Positions 22,851 to 34,454 of a stretch of 64,000 bases of DNA are shown in pieces. The stretch is from contig CM048744.1 in assembly GCA_026315105.1 (NCBI GenBank), positions 315,897,270-315,961,269 on the forward strand, in the 5' to 3' direction. This stretch comes from Locusta migratoria (lineage: Eukaryota > Arthropoda > Insecta > Orthoptera > Acrididae). Under the pieces are notes generated by a model. It worked only from the letters and a program-made list of their open reading frames with translations. It was not told the origin of the DNA and searched no databases. The position numbers and the translations under genes were made by a program. Every line of letters begins with the position of its first letter. Position 1 is the stretch's first letter.

Positions 22851-23757
22851 TGAAAGCTACGTTCTAATAACCTAGAAGTGGAATCCGATAGATTTTCAAA
22901 AATTTGAACAATTTAGTGGTGAGATTGATCCTGTAAGAAGAAAGGAACGACTATGGGCCGTGAAAAAAGTAAAGCGCTTTGTACGGTTGTAAAATTAGAA
23001 AAGGTATTCATCAACCCCTGAAGAGATGCATCGGAACATTCACACGCATCAGCCTCAGTCGGAATGGAAGATCATGTGACATATTTTATTGATTTAAGAA
23101 TAGTTTGTGAACAAACGTGGCGTTCTCACTAGTGTCAGTGTTTTACCTTGAGACTAGCGTAAAGGAGTCTGTTGTCAATTTTTATGAAGAAAGCTTTTAA
23201 TTATTGTGTGTCTAATTTTATTCGCATAAGAAACAGAAATTTCGCGGAATTTAAAAATTGAGAAATGCGAGGTGAGCTTAGATGACTGATTTGTCAATTT
23301 CACTGGATTACTACTTATCTAATTTTGTTTGTTTAAGAAAATTTGCATGCCTGATGAGATTCTACAAATTACAAGGAAATTACAAATGTGAGATTAGCTT
23401 CACATCCAAATTGTACCTTTAATTGAAATAGGCTGAAATTTTTTTTGTTTGATTTTTGATTGTGTGTTTAAGAAAGTCTTTGTACTAGTAGAAATGTGGA
23501 ATACTACCAGCTACTGAAGAACGTAAGATAATTGCAGATATTCTTCTGAATGTCTGTTGTTATTAATGAATCGTTTATACCCTCCTCGGCTAAGTATTTT
23601 TATTAATTTGCACATTTAATTTTGAAATATGTAGTTCAGTTAGGTGCTGAGTAACACTACGACGTTTGGACAGAGAAGAATGATCCTCTTAAACTGTGTA
23701 CTGACTAAGCATTTGACAACTAGGATGTAATCGAACGCTTACGTGACATTGTGCCTG
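22851..23757. other. Unassigned AT-rich sequence
   Basis: Nothing recognised. Confidence 0.45.
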
Positions 23758-23766
23758 GCAGGTTAA

Positions 23767-23944
23767 TCAAATGTTCAAGTATGGGACCAAACTACAGTGG
23801 TCATCGGTCCCCAGAACTTCAGACTACTTTAACTTAAAGACAACACATACACCCATATCGAGGGAGGGCTCGAGCCTCCGACAGGAAACAGACGCGCCGT
23901 AGGAAGCAAGGGCCTTAGAGCGCACGGCCACTCCGGCTCGGCCG
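23767..23944 (-). mobile_element. SINE-B/C type tRNA-derived element
   Basis: Tail at the left (gggaccaaactacagtggtcatcggtcccc, which forms the shared hairpin). The tRNA-like head is at the right: box B in minus orientation ggctcgagcctccga and box A near 23925. Probable duplication gcaggtta on both sides (about 23757 and 23946). Confidence 0.75.
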
Positions 23945-24126
23945 TAGCAGGTTATAACGAGATTACTTTTATACAATACGGATTCAATTGTTTCCTACTT
24001 TGTTGATTAGCTATAGACCCATACTGTACTCTCATATTGCATAAATTTCAAGAATTCATAATCCGCACAGTTTATCATGTTCGCTTTCAGGGAATTTTCG
24101 CAGTTAATATTGCTGAATGCGAGAAA

Positions 24127-24172
<46 letters not shown>

Positions 24173-25195
24173 ACGCGCGCGCGCGAGTAACAAGCCTAAA
24201 GTGACAGCAGCTGTGACATTCTCTTTCACGAATAAAAAAAAAAAAAAAAGAAAAAAAATGAAATCTCGCACAGATGTACAGCGACAGCTTCGACGTTCCG
24301 GCTCCAATAAAAATACAGACGCCGGCTGCAGACGCGTGGCTCTTTTTGTTGAGAGGTGTCACTTTGTTCTGACTGCGCATCTGTCCACATCGGCCTCCAC
24401 CTCGCTTCAGAAAATCACTCAGCCACCGGAAAAGAAAAAAACTGCACATCGACACTTCAGCGTATTTCGACGGCAAAGAAATAAAATTTACTCGATTGAA
24501 TACAGCTACCTGTGAGTATTCGACATTGTATTTGATTTAACTGATATCCTCAAGTGGAACACGGTTTGTCCTCCGCTGAAGAGGAAAAATCTCAGTATCA
24601 ATTTGATTCATGCAGTCACAATGTGGAAGCCCTTGCTGTCGTGAAACATACACTGCTCTACATTATTTTATTTCTAGTTTTTATGCAGTAAAACATTTCT
24701 CAGCTATCCGTAGTTACAATAAGATCAAGACAGTGTCCGAACAACCACTGATGTCGCAGCAGTCATCTGATTAATATTTAAAAATTGAACACATTTTATT
24801 AATCAAATGTTACACGGTGAGTCACGAAGGTCTGAAGTTCTTAGATTTACTACAAAACAAAGGGCTTACTACAATTTAAGATATAGAAGATTGTATGGGG
24901 GAGGCGCCCAAAACAGAACACGTAGCTTTTTGTCACAGAACGAACAACATGCAATAAATTTACTGATGATAATTTTCTGGTCTCTTCAGCACTATTCCTG
25001 CATACTGCGATAAATGGAGGGCGTCGAAAAAGTCTGAAAAAGGTTAGTTCATTTTGTATTATCGTGTTATGCGGCAGAGTGCGTAATGAATGTGGTAAAC
25101 GAACAGTAATCCGTAAACAAAGGATTACTTTGCTTTTTTGGGTCCTTTTCATGCCATTTCAGAAACGTTATTTCTCCTACTAATTGCAAAATATT
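23945..25195. other. Unassigned sequence with a microsatellite
   Basis: Contains the (GT)n(GC)n at 24128-24185. The rest is unassigned; open frames here reflect the repeat and A-rich runs. Confidence 0.45.
24128..24185 (+). repeat. (GT)n-(GC)n microsatellite
   Basis: About 44 bp of gt units followed by cgcgcgcg. Confidence 0.95.
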
Positions 25196-25330
25196 TTCGA
25201 CACCTCCTTACATAGGGCAAACTAGCATCACCATAAAATACGAGAAACAAGAGATCTAACGAAAATAATTAGGTATTTACTTTTGTTGTTCGAAAGTGGA
25301 GCGGAAGAAAAATGCACTGTATTATAAATC
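25196..25330 (+). mobile_element. Possible CR1-like 3'-terminal fragment
   Basis: ccttacatagggcaaactag and aaaatacgagaaacaagaga resemble the 3' UTR-proximal part of the 18.3-kb CR1-like copy (cttacataggtag...aaaatacgagaaatcagag). Confidence 0.4.
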
Positions 25331-25534
25331 TCCCCCCAATCACTGTGGTGTGAACTACAGAGAAATCATAGGTTGTAGTGAAATTATTATTACTTATTAT
25401 TATACTGGAGCTTTACAAAGTTGCTGCATCTTAGATCAATATCATTTGGAATATGTAGGCTTCTGCATGTTGCATAGTAAGATAGCCATTGATCCCGTGG
25501 GAGAAAATGATAAAGCTTCTGAGGTACGGAGGTG

Positions 25535-25620
25535 AATAAGGGCCCCGGCGGAACAGCCGTGCGCGCTAAGGCACCTTCCTACAGTGCGCGCAGCCGTGAT
25601 CATTGTAGTTAAGTCCCACA
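25535..25620 (+). mobile_element. SINE-C-like head fragment
   Basis: ccggcggaacagccgtgcgc followed by gctaaggcacctt looks like a decayed tRNA-like head (box A region), ending in gttaagtcccac. Short and diverged. Confidence 0.4.
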
Positions 25621-25922
25621 TCTGATCATTTTTGTGAATAGGGTAGTGGCACGTTGAAACATATCTTCTACTTACATATACTACTTCTCCGGTCGTGTCG
25701 CTGGATACAATAAGTAGTGATTTGCTTTCCATCAATTTAATTGCAGGTTAAGTCAGCACTCCAATAGTCCCTCGGCCGTTCGCTTGAACGGTGACTACAT
25801 CAGGCACCCAAAGGTCCAGAACTTTCTTCACTGTATCTCCTATTCATTTATTACATGATAATCCTCTTCCTTACCCTTTAAACTTGTAGTACAGGTTCAG
25901 AGTCCTTTTGTCTGCCATTTTA

Positions 25923-26366
25923 TCTAATAAATAAAATGGATGTATGTTTGTATTTTATGCTCATCTGATTGCGATGAAACTGCACACTTTGTCTTCAAGC
26001 AGAAGGTCAATGTCGACGTAAACATATGCGTGGTGCATGGCGGATGGCACTTTACGTACTAACGTGGAGAGAATCTACGGTTTTATTCCAAATATTGTTG
26101 AAAATTTAGACAATTAGCATCCAGAACAAGACGAACATAATTGTCTACATTAATTTTCATACGTTGCATGGTGGAGGAAACACTGCAACTGATGACCATG
26201 AAAACCAACAAATTTAGATAGTTTATCACAGTTGGGGGGACGCAAAGGACTGAGGAGATGGAGAAGGAGGAGAAGGATATTGGAAACGAAAGGGGAAGGT
26301 GGAGATGGGCAGATACAGGGATAGGAGGAGATGAACACAGAGAAGATTAGGAAATGAACACACACA

Positions 26367-26444
<78 letters not shown>

Positions 26445-26553
26445 CTGGGCAGAGAAGAAGAGAGATGGTGGAAAAAGAGATGGAACAGAAGGAGAGAGAC
26501 TAATTAACCACTGGAATAGATAAGTACCAGGGGGAAGCCAGGTTTTCAGCTAG
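25923..26553 (+). mobile_element. Candidate non-autonomous Helitron
   Basis: Starts with TC after an A (a|tctaataaataaaatggatg) and ends ggttttcagCTAG followed by T, as expected for Helitrons inserting between A and T without duplication. The 5' part (gatgaaactgcacactttg) resembles widespread Helitron-type insect repeats. The hairpin before the 3' end is weak (ACC/GGT). No Rep/helicase. The interior holds a large (CA)n(GA)n. Confidence 0.5.
26358..26442 (+). repeat. (CA)n-(GA)n compound microsatellite
   Basis: About 26 bp of ca units followed directly by about 58 bp of ga units. Confidence 0.95.
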
Positions 26554-26883
26554 TTTGATATATACTATTAAACGCAGACTAAGAATAGTTACAACACCTT
26601 CTGTTTGTAGGATAGTGTTGCAATCGAGAGTAAGCTGACAGTCAGCTCTCAAGAGATGGTATTGTTGCTTCGACAGATGTTAACAACATGAACTGACACT
26701 AATAAACTTCCATACTTGACCGAGCAAACCTTTTCAAAGTTCTCTCCGAAATCGACAAGACCAACTCAGTAATTTGAGCAAACCTTACTAACACATCCTC
26801 TGAAGTAAAATTTCGAACAGAAATGTAAGACACAGTCAGACAAGGTGACGGACTTCCACCCCTTCAAGTGCACCATAAAAAAA

Positions 26884-27012
26884 AGTTAAAATGTTTGTAA
26901 AGCTTATGGGACATAACCGCGGTGTCATGAGTCCCTAAACTTACAAACTACTTCTGAACTTATACCAAAGACAGCACAAACATTCATAGCCGAGGGTGGA
27001 TTCGAACCCCGA
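26884..27012 (-). mobile_element. SINE-A, 3' part
   Basis: Tail at left (cttatgggacataaccgcgg..gagtccctaaact), linker, and box B in minus orientation (ggattcgaaccccgac). The tRNA 5' half is missing where LINE-like sequence begins. Confidence 0.75.
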
Positions 27013-27920
27013 CGGGGAACGACCTCGCACATCGAATGGCGGATCAGCTGCAATCCCACAACACTCTGAGTGATATTAAGCTCGGAACAGCCAGGAAAGG
27101 AATCAATGTCGATTGCCTGGCCTTCGCCGACCGCCTAACGCTCCTTTCACACAACCGAGAAACTTCTATAGCATCGAAAATAGATCTCCACATAGCCTTC
27201 TCGAAAACCCAATCCACCTTCAGCACTAAACACGCTCCTAGTTGTCTGTCAACACATTTCGAAACTGTCTAAAAAGTGAACAACTCTTAATACCTTGGCA
27301 AATGGGTAAGTCCCAACGTCAAAGAAAGCAATTGAGACAACAATCACAAAGATGGACCTTCCCTACCAGAAAACGAAGGGCAACGACGGTAAGAAATCAA
27401 GCTGCAGAAACACTAAAATTCTTCACTTTTAGACCGTTATCCAACCAGAAACCATTTATGACGCAGAATGTCTCTAACATTGAAAATCTGCAAAGACAGA
27501 AAAATGGTAAATAAGCGAGCAAAGAACCCTCAAAATTTCGGTCCAGTTTTGTGAAACAATATGAAGAAATTACGCCTAAATAACGAGCTGTACGCATCCA
27601 CAGAAATTTTTTTCCATGTCTTGAGGAAAAGGATGTTAGCCTTCTTTGGCCACGTCTTTAGACTCCCCAAAAGAAATCTATTTTCAGAGCTTCAAAGCTC
27701 GAACACGTGAAAGAGTTCTTGAACTTCTAAAAATAGGTAGAAGAGAAATAGACAATCTTTCAAGAACGAACTCACAGGTTTCAGGAAAAACCGCCCAAAC
27801 CTGGTACAAAATAGTCTTACGAGCACCAAGATGAAAGATTTCTGGTCAAAGAGAAAATACACTGCATAGGATAGAGAAAAATTGAGCGGACGTGGTCCCA
27901 AGTAGGCACCAAGGAAGAGA
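27013..27920 (+). pseudogene. Degenerate non-LTR reverse transcriptase fragment
   Basis: The frame reads LSDIKLGTARKGINVDCLAFADRLTLLSHNRETSI: the motif-C region with catalytic FADD changed to FADR. After frameshifts come KYLGEWVSPNVKES, NELYAST and LAFFGHVFRLPKRNLFSEL, the order seen in C termini of RTE/R4-type RT proteins. Multiple stops. A different lineage from the LYGSETWT family at 19.3 kb. Confidence 0.55.
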
Positions 27921-28013
27921 AAATAAAATGACTTCCAAACATCTGAAACACTGAAATATATTTTTTTTAATAATTAATGCTGCAGCAGTCACTTTTTACT
28001 AATATTGTTATTG

Positions 28014-28053
28014 GCACGACGCGTTTCGGCAGCACGCTGCCATCATCGGGTGC
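28014..28053 (-). ncRNA. Hammerhead-ribozyme-like motif (left arm)
   Basis: Mirror copy of the motif at 28047+38 on the other arm: GCAC, CCGATGA, T, GGCAG/CTGCC hairpin, GAA, ACGCGT, C, GTGC. See the right-arm entry. Confidence 0.45.
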
Positions 28054-28446
28054 ATTTTTACAGTTACTGGTTCATTATTGACTTATTATGTTTTGTGTTG
28101 TGGATGCCAGTGAGGTTATGTTTGGACATTTTAACAGTTTTGATAATCTTGTTGTCTGGCACACACAACACAAGAACACAATTTAATATACAGCACAAGT
28201 AGACATTTTGTATTTGATGGTAACTGTACTTTATACAGTAACCATCAAATACAAAATGTCTACTTGTGCTGTATATGTAACTGTGTTCTTGTGTGTGCCA
28301 GACAACAAGATTATCAAATCTGTTAAAATGTCCAAAGTACAGTAACTATCAAATATAAAATGTCTACTTGTGGTGTACATGTAACCTCACTGGCATCCAC
28401 AACACAAAACATAATAAGTCAATAATGAACCAGTAATTGTAAAAAT

Positions 28447-28486
28447 GCACCCGATGATGGCAGCGTGCTGCCGAAACGCGTCGTGC
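28447..28486 (+). ncRNA. Hammerhead-ribozyme-like motif (right arm)
   Basis: GCAC (28447-28450) pairs with GTGC (28483-28486) as stem I. Core CCGATGA has C for the usual U at position 4. One extra T precedes a perfect stem II GGCAG-CGTG-CTGCC. GAA then ACGCGT can form a minimal stem III (A-U, C-G). C sits at the cleavage position. Confidence 0.45.
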
Positions 28487-28531
28487 CAATAAAAATATTT
28501 GTAAATAGTGACTGCTGCAGCATTAATTATT

Positions 28532-29159
28532 CCAAAACAATTTATAATACAGTCGCAGACCTCAGAACAATCCAAATAGCGTGGATAAATTTATGTTTTA
28601 CATTGAAATATACTTACAGAAAGCGAGTTTTGCTATAACATTCATCGCAAAAAGCGTAATTAAGAACATTAATTAAGAACATTTGAAGATTCTAATTGTG
28701 TTTTGTAGTACCTGAATTCAGAATAAAAAAAGAGGGTATCTAAAATAGCATACGCTGCCAAAGTCACAGTTTGGCATTATTTTTGCCATTAAATGCTACG
28801 ACGACGGAAACAGGCAATGGACGGAGACGGAGGAGGAGATGGATGGAGGAAGGAGGAAAAGACAGTAGGAAGGGTACAGGAGACGGACAGACGTGGCTCG
28901 TATAGGCAAGATAAGAAGGTGGGCAGAACGGTTGGCAAGGTAGGAGGTGGCGGCGAGAAGGGGTTAGGAGCAGGTGGGCAGCAGTTTATGAACGATTTCT
29001 TTTCTGAGGAAAACTGCACTCGCATGATGCAGAATCAGTAACTCTGTCATGCTTAAGCGGAAAATGGACAAACAAAAATTTAATAAATCCATTGCTTTTA
29101 TAAAAAACTATTTTTGTTTTACTTCCGTTTTACAGGAGTGTGGCCACAGCAACGCAAAA
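28532..29159. other. Unassigned sequence
   Basis: Purine-rich stretch at 28800-28980. No gene or family recognised. Confidence 0.4.
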
Positions 29160-29171
29160 GAAGGATACTGA

Positions 29172-29370
29172 GCCGGCCGCGGTGGCCGAGGTGACTGAGG
29201 CGCTTCAGTCACGGTCTGCACGGCCACTACGGTCGGGGGTTCGAATCCCCCCTCGGGCATGGATATTTGTGCCGTCCTTGGTCTTAGCTAGTTCATAAGT
29301 ATTTTGTAAGCTTAGGGACTAATGACCCCGTAGTTTAGTCCCATGAGTTCTACAAACATTTGAACATTTT
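29172..29370 (+). mobile_element. SINE-A, full length
   Basis: Complete head, linker and tail, 199 bp. 12-bp duplication with one mismatch: gaaggatactga (29160-29171) and gaagggtactga (29371-29382). Confidence 0.95.
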
Positions 29371-29382
29371 GAAGGGTACTGA

Positions 29383-31200
29383 TTTGACTGGTGTACTGTG
29401 CCTAAGGCGCAGTGAATCGTGGCCGGAATTACCCAGTAGAAATTATTTTTTGTCCATGCACATAATTACATGTTGACATTCTCCATGCGATTCTTTTTCG
29501 TTGATAATAGTTATAAACTATATGTTGATTTTAGTTTGGAAGGAAAACGGGGAAACATGAAGGCAACTGCAGCAGTCCAACTTATTGAAATCTAATATCT
29601 CTTGCATTAATTAATCATCTGCATTAATTCACACAGCCATGCTCTTTCCCTGGTAATGGAAAAACAAATGGGGATAAACTTCTGTATTCAATTTACGCAA
29701 TACAGGTGGGAGAGCCAAGACTGCAACGCATATTTTAATTGGTAAACATAATCCCTAAATGATATGCGCTACAGAAGCGCTGAATGTGGATGGAGTACAC
29801 AGCGCGTAAATTATATAGTAGACAACAGGTACACTTTAAATAATGCACTTATTAATAGAACGTGGGTTCGTTAATAAAGTACACCCAACCATGAACAATT
29901 GCTTGTGCCAGAGTTAAGTAATGTATAAACAATAATCACCATAAAAGTCTGATGAAATTATGTTAACTCATCGTATTCATTAAAGTTGGAGGACAAAATG
30001 GCTGGTTTATCACACTCGTAAACGGGTTCACATACAGAACGACGAAAATCGCACCAACACACCTTTCAGGCAAATAAATTTTTGCCGCCGAAAATCTAGC
30101 TATTGTTGCGAAACTGAACATGAGCACTAATCATAAGATAACTGATGTAGAATCGATTCAAAGAATTAATATAAAGAATCATGTGATGAAGAAAGTACGA
30201 TATGGAGTCGCGACTAGGTTCCGTAAAAAAAGCAATTTGAAATAATTATTTCGAGTGGCTGAAGATCACAAAATAAAATCATGTGGCTGGAAAAGTAGTT
30301 AACGAATCAAGACGTGTTTCGGTTGACAGAGCACATGGATAAAAATCACAAAAAAGCCTCGTCAAAATATAAAATTTCGGAGAAAAATAATAGAATCACA
30401 CATCTAAATCGACAGCCATAAACAATGCCATTTGAAAACTAATAACATAATAGATTTTGTTTCCACAAGTTCCAATGGAACAAAGGAAATTTGTTCATAA
30501 ACAGACAAAAATAGTAAGGTATCTTGAATGACAGCAACCAGTCGCCTTTTATGTAAAATGTTTTTATTACATTTCCCCCATTACGGTTTCGATATGCCTA
30601 ACACATCATCAGATAATGAACAGTTTTTTATAATACGGATGGTGTGTAGTGGAATTTGTCCATCTGTTATAATTACAAAAAGTAAAACAAGTGAACTATG
30701 TGGTGAGTGTAACTGACATAATATTGACTTCGGCCTAAAGGTTGCTACTTATAATTTGTGTTGTCCATAAATCCATTGTCACAAATGGTAGCATGCACAT
30801 ATTTACTGTGTTGCGAAACATTTTATACATGTTGCACTATACAGTTTCCACGAGCTATACAAATGTAAACAAACCAAAGATATTCGCCAAAGATGTTGCA
30901 GAGGTACATCACCCTTTGGTTGACACTCGGATTATTTGGTAATTACATATTTGATTGAGGATATATCAGGAGCTTAAGTTACATAATTTCTAATATATTA
31001 ATGTTAATTACTTTTGGTACAATAGTATTGAATTATTACAATTCTTTTTTAATTTTGTTAACATAATTAAATAGGGCGAAATTCTGTCAATAATTTAATA
31101 GTAGTTTAAAGATGAATTAACATAGGTATTGAATTTAAGGAATATAGTACGGAGCAGGGCTCAAGAAGAGGAGATTGTGTCTGTAAGGAGGGACGAGGGG
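29383..31200. other. Unassigned AT-rich sequence
   Basis: No coding sequence, repeat family or structure recognised. This is the longest plain stretch in the first half of the window. Confidence 0.5.
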
Positions 31201-31275
31201 GGGTGGGGTGGGGGGGGGAATCGGGGGATCAGAAAGTGAAAAAGAGAGAGAGAGAGAGAGAGAGGCACAGAGAGA

Positions 31276-31346
<71 letters not shown>
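31201..31346 (+). repeat. G-rich, (GA)n-(GT)n-(GA)n microsatellite block
   Basis: A ggggtggggtgggg run, then ga units, about 36 bp of gt units, and ga units again to 31346. Confidence 0.95.
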
Positions 31347-31348
<2 letters not shown>

Positions 31349-31379
31349 TGTTTACAAAACGATAGTTCAAATAGTGTAG

Positions 31380-31938
31380 CGAGCAGGTAGTGCAATGCTA
31401 CAACAACGTGACTTATCTGAAGATACGGCATGGAGAGCTGCAGGAAGGTTGGAAACGGGACTGACACAGAGGAAGGTGGCTGTAGCTATTGGAGTGTCCC
31501 AAAGTGTCATTTGCATTACGTGGACGAGATATCAGGAACCTTTGAAAGAAGGCAAGGCCAAGGCCGTCCACGATTAACATCAGCAAGAGATGACCGTCGT
31601 GTTCAGTTAACAGCCCATCGAGACAGGAGGCTGAATGAAATTCAGTTGCAACGCACCTTCCAGGCAGCAACAAAACGCGCAATATCGACACACAGTCCGT
31701 AATCGCCTTCGGGACTGTGGCCTCTACGCACGGAGGCCGATGCAGTGTGTCCCACTACAATCACGACTCCGTTTAGCCCACAGAAACTGGGCGGAGGAAT
31801 ATCGGGATTGGAGTCGTAACGAATGGCGCCAGGTTCACAGATGAGTCAAGATTTTGTGTACGGGTGGCCAATCGTCGTGCCGTTATCTGGAGAGAACGTG
31901 AAACAATCATAATTATATGAAAGAAACAACACTGTACC
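31380..31938 (+). pseudogene. Tc1-like transposase, N-terminal half (split gene, part 1)
   Basis: DNA-binding and start of the catalytic domain of a Tc1-family transposase. MLQQRDLSEDTAWRAAGRLETGLTQRKVAVAIGVSQSVI is the first helix-turn-helix. After frameshifts it gives GRPRLTSARDDRRVQLTAHRDRRL, TVRNRLRDCGLYARRPMQ and RLRLAHRNWAEEYRDWSRNEWRQV. The next block, with the first catalytic Asp (FTDESRF), is readable at about 31839-31860. The sequence stops matching at about 31938, where a foldback MITE and then a CR1-like LINE begin. The remaining half lies at 34455 in the same orientation. Confidence 0.8.
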
Positions 31939-31940
31939 AT

Positions 31941-32102
31941 GGCACCACCGCCTAGACAGAAGGCCGCGGCGCTCTCGTGTGACGTCACGCAGAGTAGGTT
32001 GCGCGCGCATAGGTGGCCGTGCCCTAGCGGCTACCCAGTCAGCTATGCGCGCACAACCTACTCCACCTGACGTCACACGAGAGCGCCTCTAGGTGGTGCT
32101 GG
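31941..32102. mobile_element. GC-rich foldback MITE
   Basis: The left arm (about 31941-32013) and the right arm (about 32043-32102) are inverted copies (gcgctctcgtgtgacgtca; gtaggttg.gcgcgcatag). The left arm has a 13-bp extra stretch. The loop is about 28 bp. It lies between part 1 of the Tc1-like gene and the LINE. Confidence 0.8.
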
Positions 32103-32104
32103 TC

Positions 32105-34452
32105 ATCTATATCTACATAGATACTCTGCAAAACACATTTAAGTGCCTGGCAGAGGGTTAATTAACCACTTTCATAACTTTTCTCTACCGTTGCATTCTC
32201 TAATAGCGCGCGGGAAGAAAGAACACCTAAATCGTTCCGTTTTCGATCTGATTTCTCTTATTTTATTGGGATGGTCATGCCTCCCTAAGTAGGTGGGTGC
32301 TAGCAAAATATTTTCATATTCAGAACTAAAAGTCGGTGATTGAAACATAGCAAACAAATCACGCCGCAATGAATAACGTCTTTCTTTTAATGATTTCCAC
32401 CCCAATTCGTGCAACATTTCCGTGACGCTTCCCCCCCCCCCCGTATCGTGATAGAACAAAACGAGCTGCCCTTCTCTGTTCCCAATGTCTTCCGTCAATC
32501 CCACCTGGTGAGAGTCCCACAAAGGGGCAACAGTACTGCAGGAGAGGACGCACAAGTGTGATGTAGGCAGTCTCTTTGGTGAAGCTGGTGCATCTTCGAA
32601 GCGTTCTGCCGATGAAACGTAACCTTTGGTTCGCCTTCCCCACAATATTTTCTATGTGTTCTCTCCAGTCAAAGTTGTTCGTAATTGTAACTCCTAGGTA
32701 TTTGGTAGAATCTACGACCTTAAGGCTTGACTGATTTATCGCGTATTAGAAGTTCAGCGCATTTCTTTTAGTGGTCATGTGTATTACTTCACACTTTTCT
32801 TTATTTAGTGTCAATTGCAAATTTTCGCACCATGCAGAATTTTTGTCTAAATCGCTTTGCAGTTGCTTCTGATTCTCTGTTGACTCCACTATCCGATAAA
32901 CGACACCATCATCCGCGAACAATCTAAGGGAGCTATTCAGATTGTCTCCTAAATCGTTTATAAACACGAGGAAGACTAGGGGACCTATAACGCTTCCCTG
33001 TGGAACGCCAGATATCACTTCAGTTTTACTCGATGACTTACCGTCAATTACAACGAACTGTGTTCTTTCTTATAGGAAATCGTGAATCCAGCCGCACAAT
33101 TGGGGAGATATTCCATAAGCACGCAATTTCATAAGAAACCGCTTGTGGGGTACAGTGTCAAAAGCCTTCCTGAAATCCAGATATATGGAATCGATTTGAG
33201 ATCCCTTGTCGATGGCACTTAACACTTCATGTGAATAAAGGGCAAGATGTGTTTCGCAAGAGTGATACTTTCTGAATCCGTGTTGTCTACTGGTTAATAG
33301 GTCGTTCTCTTCGAGGTAGTTCATAATATTCGAACAAAGTATATGTTCCAAAATCCTACTGCAAATCGACGTCAATGAGATAGGCCTGTAATTTTGGGGA
33401 TCACTCCTATTGCCTTTCTTGAATATTGGAGTAACTTGGGCAACTTTCCAATCATTGGGTACGGATCTTTCGCCGAGTGATCGATTGTAAATGATAGCTA
33501 AGTACGGAGCTATTGCATCAGCATACTCTGAGAGGAATCTAGTTGGTATACAATCAGATTTATTTTTGTTTAGTGGCTTAAGTTGTTTTACTATTCCAGG
33601 AACATCTACTTCTAAGTTTCGCATGCTGGCAGCTGTTCTTGGATTGAATACTGGAGTGTTCACTTCGTTTTCTTTGGTGAACGAATTTCGGAAAGCTGTG
33701 TTTAGTAATTCTGCCTTAGCAGTACTGTCATCGGTAGTATTACCAATGCTATCGCGTAGTGAAGGTATTGTTTGTGTTTTGCCGCTAGTGTTCTTCACAA
33801 CTTCACATATGACCAGAATTTCTTTGGATATTCTGCAAGATTACGGGACAGGATTTCGTTGTGGTAACTAGTATAGGCTTCTCGGATTGAAGTCCGCGCT
33901 AGGTTGCGAGTTTCAGTAAAAGATTGCCAGTCTTGTGGATTCTGTGTCTTTTTAAATTTTGCATGCGTTTTTATTTGTTTCTGCAACAGTGATCTGACCT
34001 TTTTTGTGTACCACTGGGGTCAGCCCTCTCCTTTATTAATTTATTTGGTATAAATCTCTCGATTGCTACTGATATTTTGTCTTTGAAAGTAAGCCACAAC
34101 TAATTTACACTCGCATTTTTAGTTATGAAAGACTGGAGACTATCACTCACGAAAGCGTGAAGCGAATTTTTATGGTTTTATTGAATAGATATATTTTTCG
34201 TTTATTTTTGGTGCATTTGGGCATTTAGACATTCAGTCTCGCTACTATAACTCGATGTTCGCTAATCCCCGTATCTGTTTTGATGCTCTTTACTAGCTCA
34301 GGATTATTTGTTGCTAAGAGACCAAGGGTATTTTCGCAACCACTTACTATTCTAGTGGGTTCATGAACTAACTGTTCGAAGTAGTTTTCAGAAAAAGCAT
34401 TCAGAACTATTTCGGACGATGTTTTATATTTGCCGCCGGTTTTTAATACGTA
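32105..34452 (-). pseudogene. CR1-like LINE, long copy (endonuclease end to 3' tail)
   Basis: The longest copy of the family. From the right: the endonuclease C terminus (NAFSENYFEQLVHEPTRI...NTLGLLATNNPELVKSIKTDTGISEHR), a linker (FKKTQNPQDWQSFTETRNLA), then RT with VPNDWKVAQVTPIFKKG, NYRPISLTSICSRILEHIL, GFRKYHSCETHLA, YLDFRKAFDTVPHK (motif A), ISGVPQGSVIGPLVF (motif B) and LRLFADDGVVYR (motif C, catalytic pair intact). The C terminus (TLVRPLLQYCC...) follows, and the 3' end with atctacatag units at the left. At least four frameshifts or stops. 5'-truncated inside the endonuclease. It sits in a Tc1-like gene. Confidence 0.9.
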
Positions 34453-34454
34453 AT

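Larger units (their letters stand above)
27969..28531. repeat. 560-bp palindrome (foldback)
   Basis: The left arm from 27969 (aataattaatgctgcagcag) is repeated inverted at the right to 28531. The centre lies at about 28228 (aactgtactttatacagtaa). The right arm contains an extra partial copy of the central 45 bp (28336-28385). Each arm has an outward-facing hammerhead-like motif. No coding sequence. This could be inverted terminal segments of a Penelope-type element. Confidence 0.85.

Noticed and set aside
24087..24515. ORFs over the (GT)n and A-rich tracts (also 31135-31467, 51467-51762)
   Set aside because: Produced by dinucleotide repeats (VCVCVC, HTHTHT, SLSLSL).
29172..29260. tRNA gene call at SINE heads (also 3265, 37302, 45317, 48911 and minus copies)
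   Set aside because: Boxes A and B are good, but each is followed by the same SINE linker and tail and flanked by target duplications, so these are SINE heads, not tRNA genes.
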